Positions 1-11,493 of a stretch of DNA of 64,000 bases are shown here, piece after piece; position 1 is the stretch's first letter, and the number at the start of each line of letters is the position of its first letter. The notes beneath the pieces are model-generated. The model worked only from the letters and a program-made list of their open reading frames with translations. It was not told the DNA's origin and made no database searches. Position numbers and translations under genes: made by a program. The stretch lies in assembly GCF_910592395.1 (NCBI RefSeq), contig NC_088310.1, positions 26,429,491 through 26,493,490 on the forward strand, written 5' to 3'. The stretch is from Lineus longissimus (taxonomy: Eukaryota; Nemertea; Pilidiophora; Heteronemertea; Lineidae).

Positions 1-3000
1 CACACACAGTTAATTGACTGATTGCTGTACGGTAGACCTTTTATCTTTTCCAATGCATCTAGAAGGCTAACTAACCAGGGTTCAACGGTTGACTATATTG
101 GAAGGCGACGTTTAATGTGCCGCCCTCCTTGAGCTCCTTGTCAGTCTTGGCGTGTTCTTATTTGTCAGGGGATATCATCACTTGTCACTCGATTGACAGT
201 ATTACTGCTATCCCGATGTCAACAAAAAAGGTAGGTATCTTTGACATTAGTCTGCGAGACGTTATACGCTTGGGCGCTGATTTGTAAGGCCAGGGTAAAC
301 TTGTGCAATATGCAAGCAACATCTCTCTGATAGAAAACGCCCGTCAGGCACATATCAGGCCTCTGTGACGGAGACTCAGATTGCATGGTGATCACACAAA
401 TACTGTCTTGTAAACCATTCGCTACATTCCGAAAGACACAGTTTATACATCCTAGCACCAGTTGTTTTCAATATACTTCGCCTCTCGATATTTTTGTATA
501 CGAGGTAGGAGTAAAAAAGCCTGACTTCAGGATGCAGTTTATATGTTTCCGGTCGTATTTGTGTATAACGGAAATAAAAGGTCACTCTGTTGAAAATTCC
601 TAGATATCCTCCATTCAGAAGATAAGCATTGTAAATCTCGTGACTAATCTGTCATTCTCCAAGCAGTCTTGTGCTCATACCTTGATCACCCTGCGGGCTA
701 ATTACCCTGGTTGTGTCCCCCTGCCCTCGCGGGACATCCACCTCTTACACTAATAATTACCAGCTTACACATCCCGCGAGATTTCCAACAAAACCACTCG
801 CATGCTACTATTGCATCGCAAGTAAATGTCCAACGATATTTCGTAATATGTTCCGTTCTTATGATTATGAGAATTGGTATTACATTTTTGAATCAGGGTT
901 CGCTCTTTTTCATCTTTATGACCAACAATTTTAAAGTAGCGAATGTCCAAAGGAGATTATGCATGTCTTTTTTCTAACTGGAAAAAGTGTACAGGTTCCC
1001 GATTGGCGAATTTGCATGGACTGATGCCGTATATGCCTCGGTTAATGACAATAAAGAGACCCCCAAAATTGGTTCGTTACCTGTTCAAAGGGACGCCTTT
1101 GTTTTCTATTGTTAATTATTCGATGAATGTTAATTTCTTAGTTTGCCATACTACACGGCATCATGTAAGAACAAAATACAGGAAGTGTTATAAGAATTTT
1201 GGGGCATATTCCTTTGCTACACACTGTACGCACTTGCGCGGATTCATCTCTTCCCCGCGTCAAGATATTAAGTAGTGTATTAAAATGGGAACAGGTCTGT
1301 GTAAAGTAGGTCCCAGAGGACTGCAACAAATGGAACCTAATTATAATCCTTGGTTTCCATTAAATGAATATTAGCCGAGATCAATGCGCGGATTGTAGTT
1401 ATCATTTTCGCGACATAAAGGGGATTTTTTTCAAATATGGTTATTCAAATACAGGCACAAAGAAGGGCTGTCTGATTAAAAAAACCATTCGACTATTTTG
1501 CGCCTTTTTCCCGCCCGATGATCTGTATCATTACTTAAGCAATATCTAACTGTCGTTGTAATAATTGATAGAATTGTACCTTTTTCGGTTAAAACATAAC
1601 CCGAATGACCAATTTCCGTTGAACAAGTTGTCGTTAAAATTGGATAAAATGAACGCATGGTCACCACATAGAAAGTTGATGGTTGAAGATGCATCTCATC
1701 TGCTACAAAAATGGAAAAATATAGTGACTCGAACGTAATATCCTCCTATTACCGATACCAATGCAGATAACATTATATCCCAATTTAAAACTGTACCATG
1801 GTTCTCCGTTACGCCACGAAGATAATGATTTTTATGTGAAAATAAAGTGGGTGTCTATGAGCATTTTGCTATTTATTTTTGACACCTCAAAGGCACGCCA
1901 TTTTTCTTCCTCCAAGCCGATTTCTCTCCTCGAAAACCATTGTGATTGCGAGGTTCCAGCATCCTGTAATCTTCAGCCAGTAGGTATAAAATCCGGCGAT
2001 ACAACTCCGTCCGGCTCATGTTTCACCGATCAGTCGCAAAACGGCGGATTTCTCGTGCGCAGGTAGCTTTAGTCATTTGAGAGTTGGGATCAGTTAGGCC
2101 TTTGATATCCAAGCTTCGGTTTGAAACAGTAAAGGACTCATCCCGCACCACCGTGTGTTTCACATGATCCTCTCATGCCGCTGAATGGGGAAAGCGAGAG
2201 TGCTATTTTTCAACGGAGCTGGTATACTTCTAACTGTAAGAGGATTGTCTTCGATAGTTCGTCGTTTGTAATTGGAACATCATCCTGCGTGATGGTCTAT
2301 ATCAGCACACAGGCGTCCAGTTATCAGTTTGTAATGGAGACACGTCCAATGCTTCTTATGAGACTTACTTTGAATACACTAATATTTGAGGGGTCGAAAG
2401 ATCTGGACCTTTCCGTGTCGTCTCTTTACGAATGACTTAAAGGATCCAGCATATATCTCATTCATCATACATTAAGTTAACATTGAATGTCGCCGTCATG
2501 AAACAGTGAAACTGATTACCTAAGTAACAATAACGGATAAATGTATTCTGATCAAAAACTCATAAGATGTAATTTAATATAATTTTATACATAATAACCA
2601 CCTCTCCGTACACTCCGCACCATCCATTCTCCCCGTCCCTCACAGCCCTACGTCTCGGGACCCGTCCCTGCACCTGATGGGAACATTGTTGCCTTATAGT
2701 GCCACCTGATGCTCTGACGCATCCTCATTATCTCCTGCTTGGCTAAGCTCGATAATACCGGTGTATTGTTACAAGTCACCATGGTTTACCACATTCCCAT
2801 TACGGAGTACGGAGTATCGTGTGAGGCAAGTCATGGCAATGGTTCGCCAACGGTTGCACATAATGATTTGTGGCCGGAGATTTTGGCAGTAGCCACATTA
2901 TAAATCATTGTCATTGATTCTGCAACAGATGAATCTAACTTTTTCTAGTTTTAATGTCGTTGCACAGCCATACCCAAAGCAACGTCAACCAGGACGCTGA

Positions 3001-3232
3001 CAATAACCAACTGGTCATTATCAACGTTACATTATTTTGCTAATTAGAAAGAATGGTGCCCTCGGATAGACATGTTATTCGATCTCTATCTGTGGCTGCC
3101 CTGGTTAATGAGCATGATGATTGAATGGGCATAAACATGATTAATTCGCTTTGTTCATTAGTTAATAGAACGTGTGAACGACATCCTTCCAACCCAGCGT
3201 CACTATAACGGGGTCTGTTCAGCTATAGACTT
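1..3232. other. Intergenic or intronic DNA, no gene supported
   Basis: Only short open frames (about 110 codons at most) occur here on both strands. None shows a recognisable domain or a convincing splice context, and base composition is uniformly AT-rich. I see no RNA gene, long repeat or promoter signature. Confidence 0.5.
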
Positions 3233-3470
3233 GAGATGATAGAAGATAGAAGAGAGGAGAGAGGAGATAGAAGAGAGGAGAGAGGAGAGTGGAGAGAGGA
3301 GATAGAAGGTAGAAGATAGAAGATAGAAGATAGAAGATAGAAGATAGAAGATAGAAGATAGAAGAGAGGAGAGAGGAGAGAGGAGATAGGAGATAGGAGA
3401 CAGAAGATAGATTATAGAGGATAGAGGATAGAAAGGATTAGAAAGGATAGAAGACAGAAAGGATAGAAAA
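3233..3470. repeat. Polypurine microsatellite/minisatellite (GA-rich)
   Basis: About 240 bases on the plus strand are almost entirely A and G. They are built from interleaved variants of AGAAGATAG and GAGAGGA, with AGAAGAT units in the middle. The complementary strand gives a Leu/Ser-rich open frame that is a by-product of the repeat. Long mirror-like purine tracts of this kind can form triplex (H-) DNA, which is general knowledge and not shown here. Confidence 0.85.
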
Positions 3471-6400
3471 CTCATTGCTGCCATTCTGAAAACAACACCA
3501 CTGAGGGGGACCAAGGCCGCTTTATCAAACTGACATCTAAACTGAAGTCAACAGATTTTACCCTCTGGTGCAGAGGCCGATTCATCAACTGACAGCTAAA
3601 TCAACAGAATTTTCTTTCCCACATCAACAGTCAAATGCTGGAATAAAATGCGTCAACTACAGAATGAGTCCTTCCTTTCCAAAGTCAAGGGAGAGTATAC
3701 GTGTAGTCCCAGCGTCGTTTGCCTCTTAAGCAGATGTAACCAACTGGTCTGCTCATGTGCGATATTGGTTAACAGTTCCACTCAGTGATAATACTGTTTT
3801 CCAATACGATACTTGCAAAGAGTTCATCACGAAATATTTCAAAAACGATGATTCTAACCTGGATGACACACGTCCTTCCCTTTCCCGATGGAGATAGTTA
3901 TTGAAAGGTTTTTCTCGACTGAGTCAGCTCGGCATCATGTTGCTCTCCGGTTACCAGTCCCTGTACCCTACCTAGGCATCAGGTTACACTAATAGGACAG
4001 CAATGAAGCAGGCTAGGAGCCAAATCGAAGGCTACAACAAGCTCTATTAATTCATGGTTTCTTAGCAGCCGCGCTGTCTTTTCGATTCTAGAGAATTCAT
4101 CTCAAGTGCATTAATACGTGGTTTTACAAGGCAACAGACCTGTGCTTATGCTGTCAGCATTATATGTTGTTTATCTTATCAATATGGCTCCCATATATAT
4201 CTTACAGCATGGCTCCTTGTCCTTGAATAGAGCCAAATAAAACATTGCTGCAATGATGTTGGCTTCCAGGCAAATCTATCACAGACAAACACTGCATGAT
4301 GCAGCAAGGAGTTTACTACATCCACTCATTCGTCCAAGAGAAGGACAAGAAACAAAAAAGGAATGCATTGTCTCGTCAAGCAGAAGCAATCGGCTATTAC
4401 GTAGAGACAAAATGCGTGACGCAGGTGCGCGTGGAGATGGCCACGATTTCTCCACAATTTCTGCTTTGTCGCTGAAACAGGCAACCATTACCGGGCAATC
4501 ACAGCAACCCGTTTGAACCGCGTTTGCTTGTCTGGCGGCGCCCGCGGCACTTGTCCAACTATTCACGTCCTTGTGGATTAAAATCATTTGGTTTGATTGT
4601 CACGGTTTGTAGATTACTGTTGAGATTATGGTAAAGGTCACTGACTCGCGAAAGTGAATTAGGTCGATAAGCGTGAGGAGTCAAAGAGACTGATTATCAC
4701 TATCAGGGCTTGGCGAATCGAGGATGATAAACTGGTGCAACGTTTTTGTGGTACCCATCATCTCAGTCAGTGTTGCTCAGCAAAAAGATTGGCGAAATAT
4801 CCGTTAAATGATATTGGGTACTTATGAGCTTCTGTTTCTAGTAAACTCCCAAATAAGAAGGGTAAGCACGGAGAAATCAAGATGAATGGGATGCTAAGAA
4901 ACATTGCACCGACGCTGTGCAAAGTTCCTTCCGTACCTGATGCCGGAGTATGAACTACTCGTATCGTCGCCACACGCATGATCGTCCCCGTTTCACTAAT
5001 TATTCCCTGGCGTCACATATCATACCAGGATGGGTTGGCCTTGTGACGAGAGAGGAAAGCGTCATGGCACTCTCCAGTGCTGTAACTCACTCTTGCTAAT
5101 TGCCGGCGGAGATGACTGGGGCAGCTCAGTTTACCTTTTGCCGTCTGCCGTCACAGTCCGTGTCACATGACACGTCTAATTTGTGGCAAGGCGAGACGAC
5201 TGCCGCTCAAATCATGGCATCTCAAACATTCGATCTAATAACTCGAAACGAGGACACCTTGGTCAGAGAACTGATCGCACGATCTTCACGAGTTTACCTC
5301 ATCTTCGATAAATCTCACTTTGCCCCCTTTTCTCCATGCATCCTCTTGTAAAAGCGGTCTACAATATGACCCCAAAACTTACACATAAGTCATGTGAGTA
5401 TGTTTCGAGTGAATGTCCTGATATGACCGGATGCCTGCGACAAGCACCTCCTTTTGACGGTAGCGGGTCACTATCATCAGAATTGAGGGGCTGTGAAGTA
5501 GCAACCACCCATGAAATCAATCGGCCATCATCACTAAAGTCAACAAAGGTTCGAAGATTATTGTCAGGGTGTCAAATTCCCCTTATACGAAGGGCCAATC
5601 CGGCCTGTCAAAATATCCCTTTCGTTGGATGAAATATTACCCATCACCAAATAATCGTGAATTTCAGTAGATTTTAAACTCCAATTAGACACCGAAGTCA
5701 TATGAGACGTTCTCAGAGAAAGTCACAGCTGTCAAAATTTGATTTTTAAATGTTTAAAACCCGTTGAAATTCTAACCACCAGATTGAAATTTTAGTGTGA
5801 AATCTTAACCAATTTTGTGGAAGGTGTGAAGAGATTCGTACGGCTGTCAGCAATCACCCCAGGGAGATATATCACGGAGGAGCAAGGGAGAAATGTTATG
5901 GTTACGCATGTACTTTTATCAATATTGCGATGTTTGCAAAGTGAATTTTGATTATTGTTACAATAATCTATCAAGTAAGACCAGAAATTTACTAAATCCA
6001 GCTTTGGGAGACCCGTACGCGCCTTTGTTGTCTCTCTGAGAACATCCACCAGACTTCAGTCGATCAGTAACGTGAGAAAACTGACGTGGATTCATCATCC
6101 AATTTATATATGATCTCAGTTTGACAACTGGTAACATATATCAAACGCTTGTTTTTCTACAAATAGACACAGTAGTACGAAACGCCCAGGTTATGGCCTA
6201 TATCGTATTAAATTTTCCATCAATTGTCTTGTGAAATGTTCTGGAATTAGACAGTATGGGGGTTGGAGTTCGCAAGAGTGTCACCTTGAAAACAAGAGAT
6301 GACCTTAGCTCTGCTTTTTTATGCTCGTTGTGCTTGGCAAAGGTTTTTCTTCAAAAAGGCCCCGCCGGAACATGACGTCATGACCATTCCCTATCAGGTT

Positions 6401-8660
6401 GAAACATTTGGAATGGGCTTGAAGGACCATGTGAATAATTTTATTCGTTTCTTGAATATTCAAAAACGGCCATAGATCGGTGCACTAGAGTATACATGTC
6501 TTATATTTAGTCGTGTTGTAAATAGATGTACATGTATCACTGTACTTGGGATATGATTTTGAACATAAATTTAGCGCGTTGTTTGAATAAATTACCATTA
6601 TCATCATCAGAAGACAAGCGCATTTCAAATATGGACGGCAGAAGTTCGACGCAGAAAAATATTTTTTAACGTCGTCCTATACGTCACTTAGACAAAAAGA
6701 AATGAAACGCCTTATGCCAGTTTCTGTCAGATAGCATGTTACTGTCAGCATTAAGCATAACTAAATTACCCGTGTTCGGTATACTATCCATTAATTTTAA
6801 AACCATACTAAACCGTGGTGTTACATCATATAAAATTGCTATTTTCCATTGAGAAGTATTCTATATCTTCTTTGTGAAAATTAAGATTGGAGTCGAATTT
6901 TTCAAGTGAAATTTAACTAGGTGTAGCTTCTGGCTTTGTGACATGAAATGGTAAATAGAATAGGTTTAATGATTGGATATATCCCTCAGTGATTGACGGG
7001 TGTCTCGCATTAAGCCGGCTCATAAACATTACTATACCACATTTTTTTATTTTTCTTGATATGCCAACGATAGCAAACTACTAGATATAGTCTGTCTTAC
7101 ATGCCTTATTGGATGACTGAGTGGACCGTAGCCATGGGCTTCGCTGGTAATTAGATGCAGCGTAGAATTGGCGGTATATAATGCAGCAATTTGACACACC
7201 AGTGTGATGAAAATTGGTATGTATAGGAAGGATTTATGTATCAGTGTACATACATACGACATTGTTGGAACTTATATTTGATATTGCGTTTAATCATTCG
7301 AAAATCGCGTCAAGTATGAAACGAACGAACTGGCCATTTATGAACCCATGATCCTCACTGGAATCAATCTACTTAACTCGGTAGGTGCTCATGCAGGATG
7401 AATGTTGCTGCTTTTCAAACCAAAGTGTATAAACAGAAACAGAAATATCATAAAGTTGTGACATTTCAAACTCAATATCAAAACAAAGGGAGCGATTCCC
7501 TTTCATCGTCATTACACTGTCAGAGTGAGCACTTTGATGAGAGGGAGAGGGGTAGAAAAGGGCATCAGGTTCCGTGACATGGAACCTGCGGCATGACATT
7601 TCAAAGACAGCTCTCTTGACGGGTGTAACACTTCAAGCAAACTTTCCTTTGCGCTGCATCAACTCTTAAGCTGACGATAACTTCTGGTAAGGAGTCATTT
7701 GTTGGTCAGGGAATAGGCCTATTAGTCTCAATACTGCAGTATCAATGACACTGTCGGGAGAGTCCTACGTATGCAGAAGGGAACTCGGTCTTGTCTCGGA
7801 AGTCCTAAGTCGAATGTACCTATCTTTCAGTGCATCGGGAGCATCACGTGTTGTTTTTGGTGTTGCCAACGACACGGAGAAACAGAAAGATATGAGACTC
7901 TTACCTAATATGATTCATCAACCGTGGATGCATTCCCGAGAAAAGAAGGCTAGTGAGTTGGAGACTGATGCAATTACGTGGGAAATAATCGCGGGGATAA
8001 TGTCGGGGAAACAATACGAAGTCACGGATGCTGTCACATCGATGTTAGCACTTTCTAGAACTGATATGCTACGTTTAACGCGCCGTGACTGCCACTTTGT
8101 AAAAAGATCTGGAAAATTCCGGTCGAAAGCGGTGTTTCTGATTTGTGTTCGAATAAGTCACTAATTACACTCAAATATGTAATAAGATACGTATATATCA
8201 ACTGAACATCATTTTGTTTTGATAAAGACTGACGTTGAGTTCAGTACCAGTCGGGTTTCTAGCTTATCAATACCAATAAAGCGGGGGAAATTTAATGTTT
8301 TGTGTTAAGATTTTGACATTATATATGTATACCCTCGGCTGTAGGCCGTCTTTACTGAATGACACGTTACACTCTTGGCGAGAATGCATCGCCGACATGT
8401 GTTAAAATTGTCCTGTGAGTGGCTAAGACCAGAATGTCGCGGACCGAATGAAGCTATTTCCAGCCACACTTGTGTGTTCACTATCGTCGGTGCTGCCTCT
8501 TGGAGACAAGATGTGTACTAGTATCATGATAGATATGGAGATGATAACATGAATAAATTATGTAATGCCAGAACATATCAATCAATACAGACTCGATTGA
8601 AGTATCTGGCTCAAATCCCAATAGAGAATAACTAAGAAAGTCGAGTTCGGATGGAGACAT
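3471..8660. other. Gene-poor interval, no supported gene
   Basis: The longest ATG-initiated open frame is on the plus strand at 7745-8164 (139 codons). It has no recognisable domain, no low-complexity or compositional coding signature and no obvious splice signals, so I do not call it. A perfect CRE-type octamer TGACGTCA lies at 6373-6380. No tandem repeat or RNA gene is visible. Confidence 0.45.
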
Positions 8661-8666
8661 TTTATT
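8661..8666 (-). terminator. Candidate poly(A) signal for the 732-codon gene
   Basis: AATAAA on the minus strand, about 630 bases beyond the stop codon at 9295. It is the first canonical hexamer I noticed downstream of that gene. If the tentative coding segment at 8864-9061 belongs to another transcript, this signal could serve that instead. Confidence 0.35.
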
Positions 8667-8863
8667 AGCTGAGAATAACTTTCATCATTTTACATGTATA
8701 TTGGACATCATTCTTAGTTAACTCAAACGTGACACACTGGTCCTGCCCACAATGGTTAGGCTTCTATATATATGGAAACCAACCTAAAGGCTTTTGGCTC
8801 GTTACTCTAAGGTGGAAAGGTCGCTCCACACTGGTCCTTTGTACACAATGCGGCAAACCAGAT

Positions 8864-9061
8864 CTATGACATGGACTTGTCGAAGCCTTTGTCAAGGCAT
8901 TTGCCAACACCGACTAGACTGCGCCGGAATTCCCGGCCCTGCAAAACGGCCAGTCCTCGGTCCGATGGACAGAGTTCTCGAAGGATGAGAGCGCGGCCCA
9001 GTGAATCCGAGTTTTCAATGCACCGGCTGCAAACCAGCCTCTCGTCCACAAACCGTTTCAT
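8864..9061 (-). CDS. Tentative small coding segment, unknown
   Basis: A 65-codon ATG-initiated frame lies between the 732-codon gene and its candidate poly(A) signal, on the same strand. Codon composition is GC-richer than the surroundings and the peptide looks protein-like, with two Cys in a CxxC pattern (VCSRC) near the start and a run LVGVGKCLDKGF near the end. A possible acceptor (GGGTTACAG) precedes the ATG by a few bases. An overlapping 151-codon plus-strand frame exists and only one of the two can be real. It could equally be 3' UTR of the upstream gene. No family recognised. Confidence 0.2.
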   Translation of the reverse strand: MKRFVDERLVCSRCIENSDSLGRALILRELCPSDRGLAVLQGREFRRSLVGVGKCLDKGFDKSMS

Positions 9062-9294
9062 CTTTTACTGTAACCCGAATTTTCGAAAGACCAGTGCTGC
9101 CGTCAATAAACGCCAGTTGGAACTCCAAACGCTAGAGATTACTTGGTGTTTTTCTCTTCACTCGAATGTGAAAGGTCGGGGAGACCGCCCAGACCAACCT
9201 CGGGCTCCGGCTAGCATAGCAATCATCATCGCAGTGGCTTGCATCCTAAGAAAATGCATGGACTATAAAGTGACTTCTTCCAAACTGGTGACAC

Positions 9295-11493
9295 CTAGTA
9301 GACACACACGATGTCCTCAATGTTGAAGTTCGGTTCTGGGTCCAGTGTGGTGCCAGGCTGTCTTATGTATCTGCAGTCCTTATTAAGTTCCCACCACTTT
9401 CCAGAAGGATTAGTCTCCCCAAGCTCCTGCATTGCCGCCTCCTTAGCTTTCTCTAATTGGGATGTTGTAATCGTCTGAAGCCAGCGTTCCACTTTCATTT
9501 TACTGCGCATCAGACTTGACGCATTTGCCGGGATATCTTTGTTTACCTCCGACGCACTGGCGGCGGTGCTTAGACTCGTCGTAGAACTCGCGATAGACGA
9601 GAGTGACATGGTTGAGCTGCGCCTGCGCAGTAGCCTCCCACCTATCATTGACTTTCTTATATGTGACGCGTCAAACTTTCTCGTGACGAGTCCCTTTATA
9701 GCTTGAATAATAGGAGTGTCACGGCGAGGCATTTTCTGAGGCTGCTGCGACAGTCGATAGATGGAGGAATATTTCAACAGAGAGTTATGTTCTGACTCCT
9801 TTATCAGTTTCCCTCGCGGTGCGTCAGCCAACGTTTTGTATTCCGCTGGCTTCTCCCTGACAAGCGTGAGATATTCCACCAACAGTTTTCTGTCCACTTT
9901 CAGTGAATCGTCATTACTTTTCGCCTTCCGACGAGCTTTCCTGGCGGCGGCCTTGGCCTTGACCGCCATTTCTATGCTTAAAACACTACTGGCTGAACCT
10001 GGTCTTTGCTGGGCAGAGGAGGGTTTCTCCAGCCAACTGGGCCATGCGGGAGGGGGCCGCGGAGCCTGCTCCTCTTCTTTCACGACAACTTCAGCTGTGG
10101 TGACCTTCGGAATGTTCTCAACTTCGATGTTCTTGTTAAACCTTACAATAGGTTTCTTCTTCTTAAAACTCGCCAAATCATAGCCAGCAGCTTTCAGAGA
10201 CATATCGTGACTGCTGTAAAAGCTCTTACGAGGGAGAATCTCCCTAAGATCTTTAGCAGTTAGTTTCATAGGGTCTCTGACAGTGGCCGACTTCGCTCTA
10301 GCCCGTCTCCGACCTCCCTTCAGGGCTGACGGCCCAGGGGCAGACTTGGGCCGTCGGTTCTCATTCAGTTGGTTCAGAAACTCCACAATGGATGATTTCG
10401 GTCTTTCCTGTTCCGTTTCTGGAGTCGGTGCTCGCTCTTCCTCAACGTCGAGATCGATTTCCGGTGCGTCATCTGGATCTACATCCGGGATATCATCACC
10501 ATCTTCTGTATTATCCACATCTGTCATGTCTGGGCACGTATCTATTTGGTTATCCTCAAGTTGTGGCTCCTCCAACTTCAGGCCTAAAAACCTCTTTTCT
10601 ACCTGTCCTGACGAATAATCGATGCATATCACTGCCTCCTTCGGCACGTCAGGCACACTGCTAGCCGACTTCGGTGGCATTACAACCCCTCTCCGCCGCA
10701 CCTTTGCCCGAGAACCTCGACGTTTGTGCGGCTTCACAGTGTCTGGGTCCGTAAACTGAATCGATTGAAAAATATGCAACATTTTGCTCACGCGCTCCTC
10801 ATCATCAAGGTCCTGCTCATCACTGTTCACACTGGACGCACTGGACCCTGCAGAATCATATCTATGGGGGTTTCCCAGCACTACATCACGGAGATGAACC
10901 GGTCCTCGAAAAACCTCCTCACTTTCAACAGTGTGAGGATTCAAAAACGAATCGAGCTTTTCTTTGTCCATGATTATGTCGTTCTGTGTATTCCGAATTT
11001 CCGCTCTCTCCGATTCCGTCATCATATCCCGTTTTTGTGTTTTTGTCGTCTTGGCCTTCTTGAGCCGATACATCGGGGGCCGTCTGAGAACACTCATCCT
11101 CCTCTCCCTCTCACCATCGCTAGGTTTATCGGGGATGATGTCCATGTTCGTACACCTTGTTGACTTTGCCGTGCTGGGCCGCGGCCTTGTCGGTTTTTGA
11201 ACCTTGGGCCGCGTGGGCTTGAAGACTGGCTCGAATTCCTTTGCTACCTGACTGCTGGAGCCAATCGGTGGTGTGGCCGTATGCCCAATCATCTCTTTGG
11301 CGATCTCGCGGTAACGACACGGGCCACACGGCGTGACTCTCCTCGTCTCCTTCTCAGGAGGGGGAACTGATTTCGCCCCGCGAGCCCCGCCTTGCCTCAT
11401 CCCAAACATTTGTTTGTTTGTGCTGCCACGGGGTACAGGCGTCCCTATCGCCGCGCCTTGAATAACTAAACCCATTCCTATGGAATTCGTCAT
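9295..11493 (-). CDS. Single-exon gene, 732-aa disordered basic protein of unknown function
   Basis: An uninterrupted 732-codon frame in DNA where other open frames rarely exceed 150 codons, so it is very probably a gene. The ATG at 11493 is the first in frame and has A at -3. I recognise no domain. The protein is mostly disordered: basic N-terminal third, a strongly acidic stretch at about residues 308-354, a Lys/Ala/Arg-rich helical segment near 510-525, a Ser-rich stretch near 625-650, and a possibly folded C-terminus (from about 667) ending in a Trp/Cys-containing tail. Short RPxSA-like motifs recur (RPSTA about 105, RPKSA about 381, RPGSA about 497); I associate these with axonemal or sperm proteins, which is only an inference. 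The next gene on this strand, also intronless and disordered, lies 2.4 kb upstream. Long antisense frames at 9761-10618 are shadows. Confidence 0.8.
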   Translation of the reverse strand: MTNSIGMGLVIQGAAIGTPVPRGSTNKQMFGMRQGGARGAKSVPPPEKETRRVTPCGPCRYREIAKEMIGHTATPPIGSSSQVAKEFEPVFKPTRPKVQKPTRPRPSTAKSTRCTNMDIIPDKPSDGERERRMSVLRRPPMYRLKKAKTTKTQKRDMMTESERAEIRNTQNDIIMDKEKLDSFLNPHTVESEEVFRGPVHLRDVVLGNPHRYDSAGSSASSVNSDEQDLDDEERVSKMLHIFQSIQFTDPDTVKPHKRRGSRAKVRRRGVVMPPKSASSVPDVPKEAVICIDYSSGQVEKRFLGLKLEEPQLEDNQIDTCPDMTDVDNTEDGDDIPDVDPDDAPEIDLDVEEERAPTPETEQERPKSSIVEFLNQLNENRRPKSAPGPSALKGGRRRARAKSATVRDPMKLTAKDLREILPRKSFYSSHDMSLKAAGYDLASFKKKKPIVRFNKNIEVENIPKVTTAEVVVKEEEQAPRPPPAWPSWLEKPSSAQQRPGSASSVLSIEMAVKAKAAARKARRKAKSNDDSLKVDRKLLVEYLTLVREKPAEYKTLADAPRGKLIKESEHNSLLKYSSIYRLSQQPQKMPRRDTPIIQAIKGLVTRKFDASHIRKSMIGGRLLRRRSSTMSLSSIASSTTSLSTAASASEVNKDIPANASSLMRSKMKVERWLQTITTSQLEKAKEAAMQELGETNPSGKWWELNKDCRYIRQPGTTLDPEPNFNIEDIVCVY

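Noticed and set aside
3203-3514. Minus-strand Leu/Ser-rich 103-codon frame
   Set aside because: Product of the polypurine tract.
7745-8164. Plus-strand 139-codon ATG frame
   Set aside because: No domain, no compositional coding signal and no splice or poly(A) context; length is compatible with chance in 64 kb.
9761-10618. Plus-strand frames of 85-140 codons
   Set aside because: Antisense shadows of the 732-codon gene.
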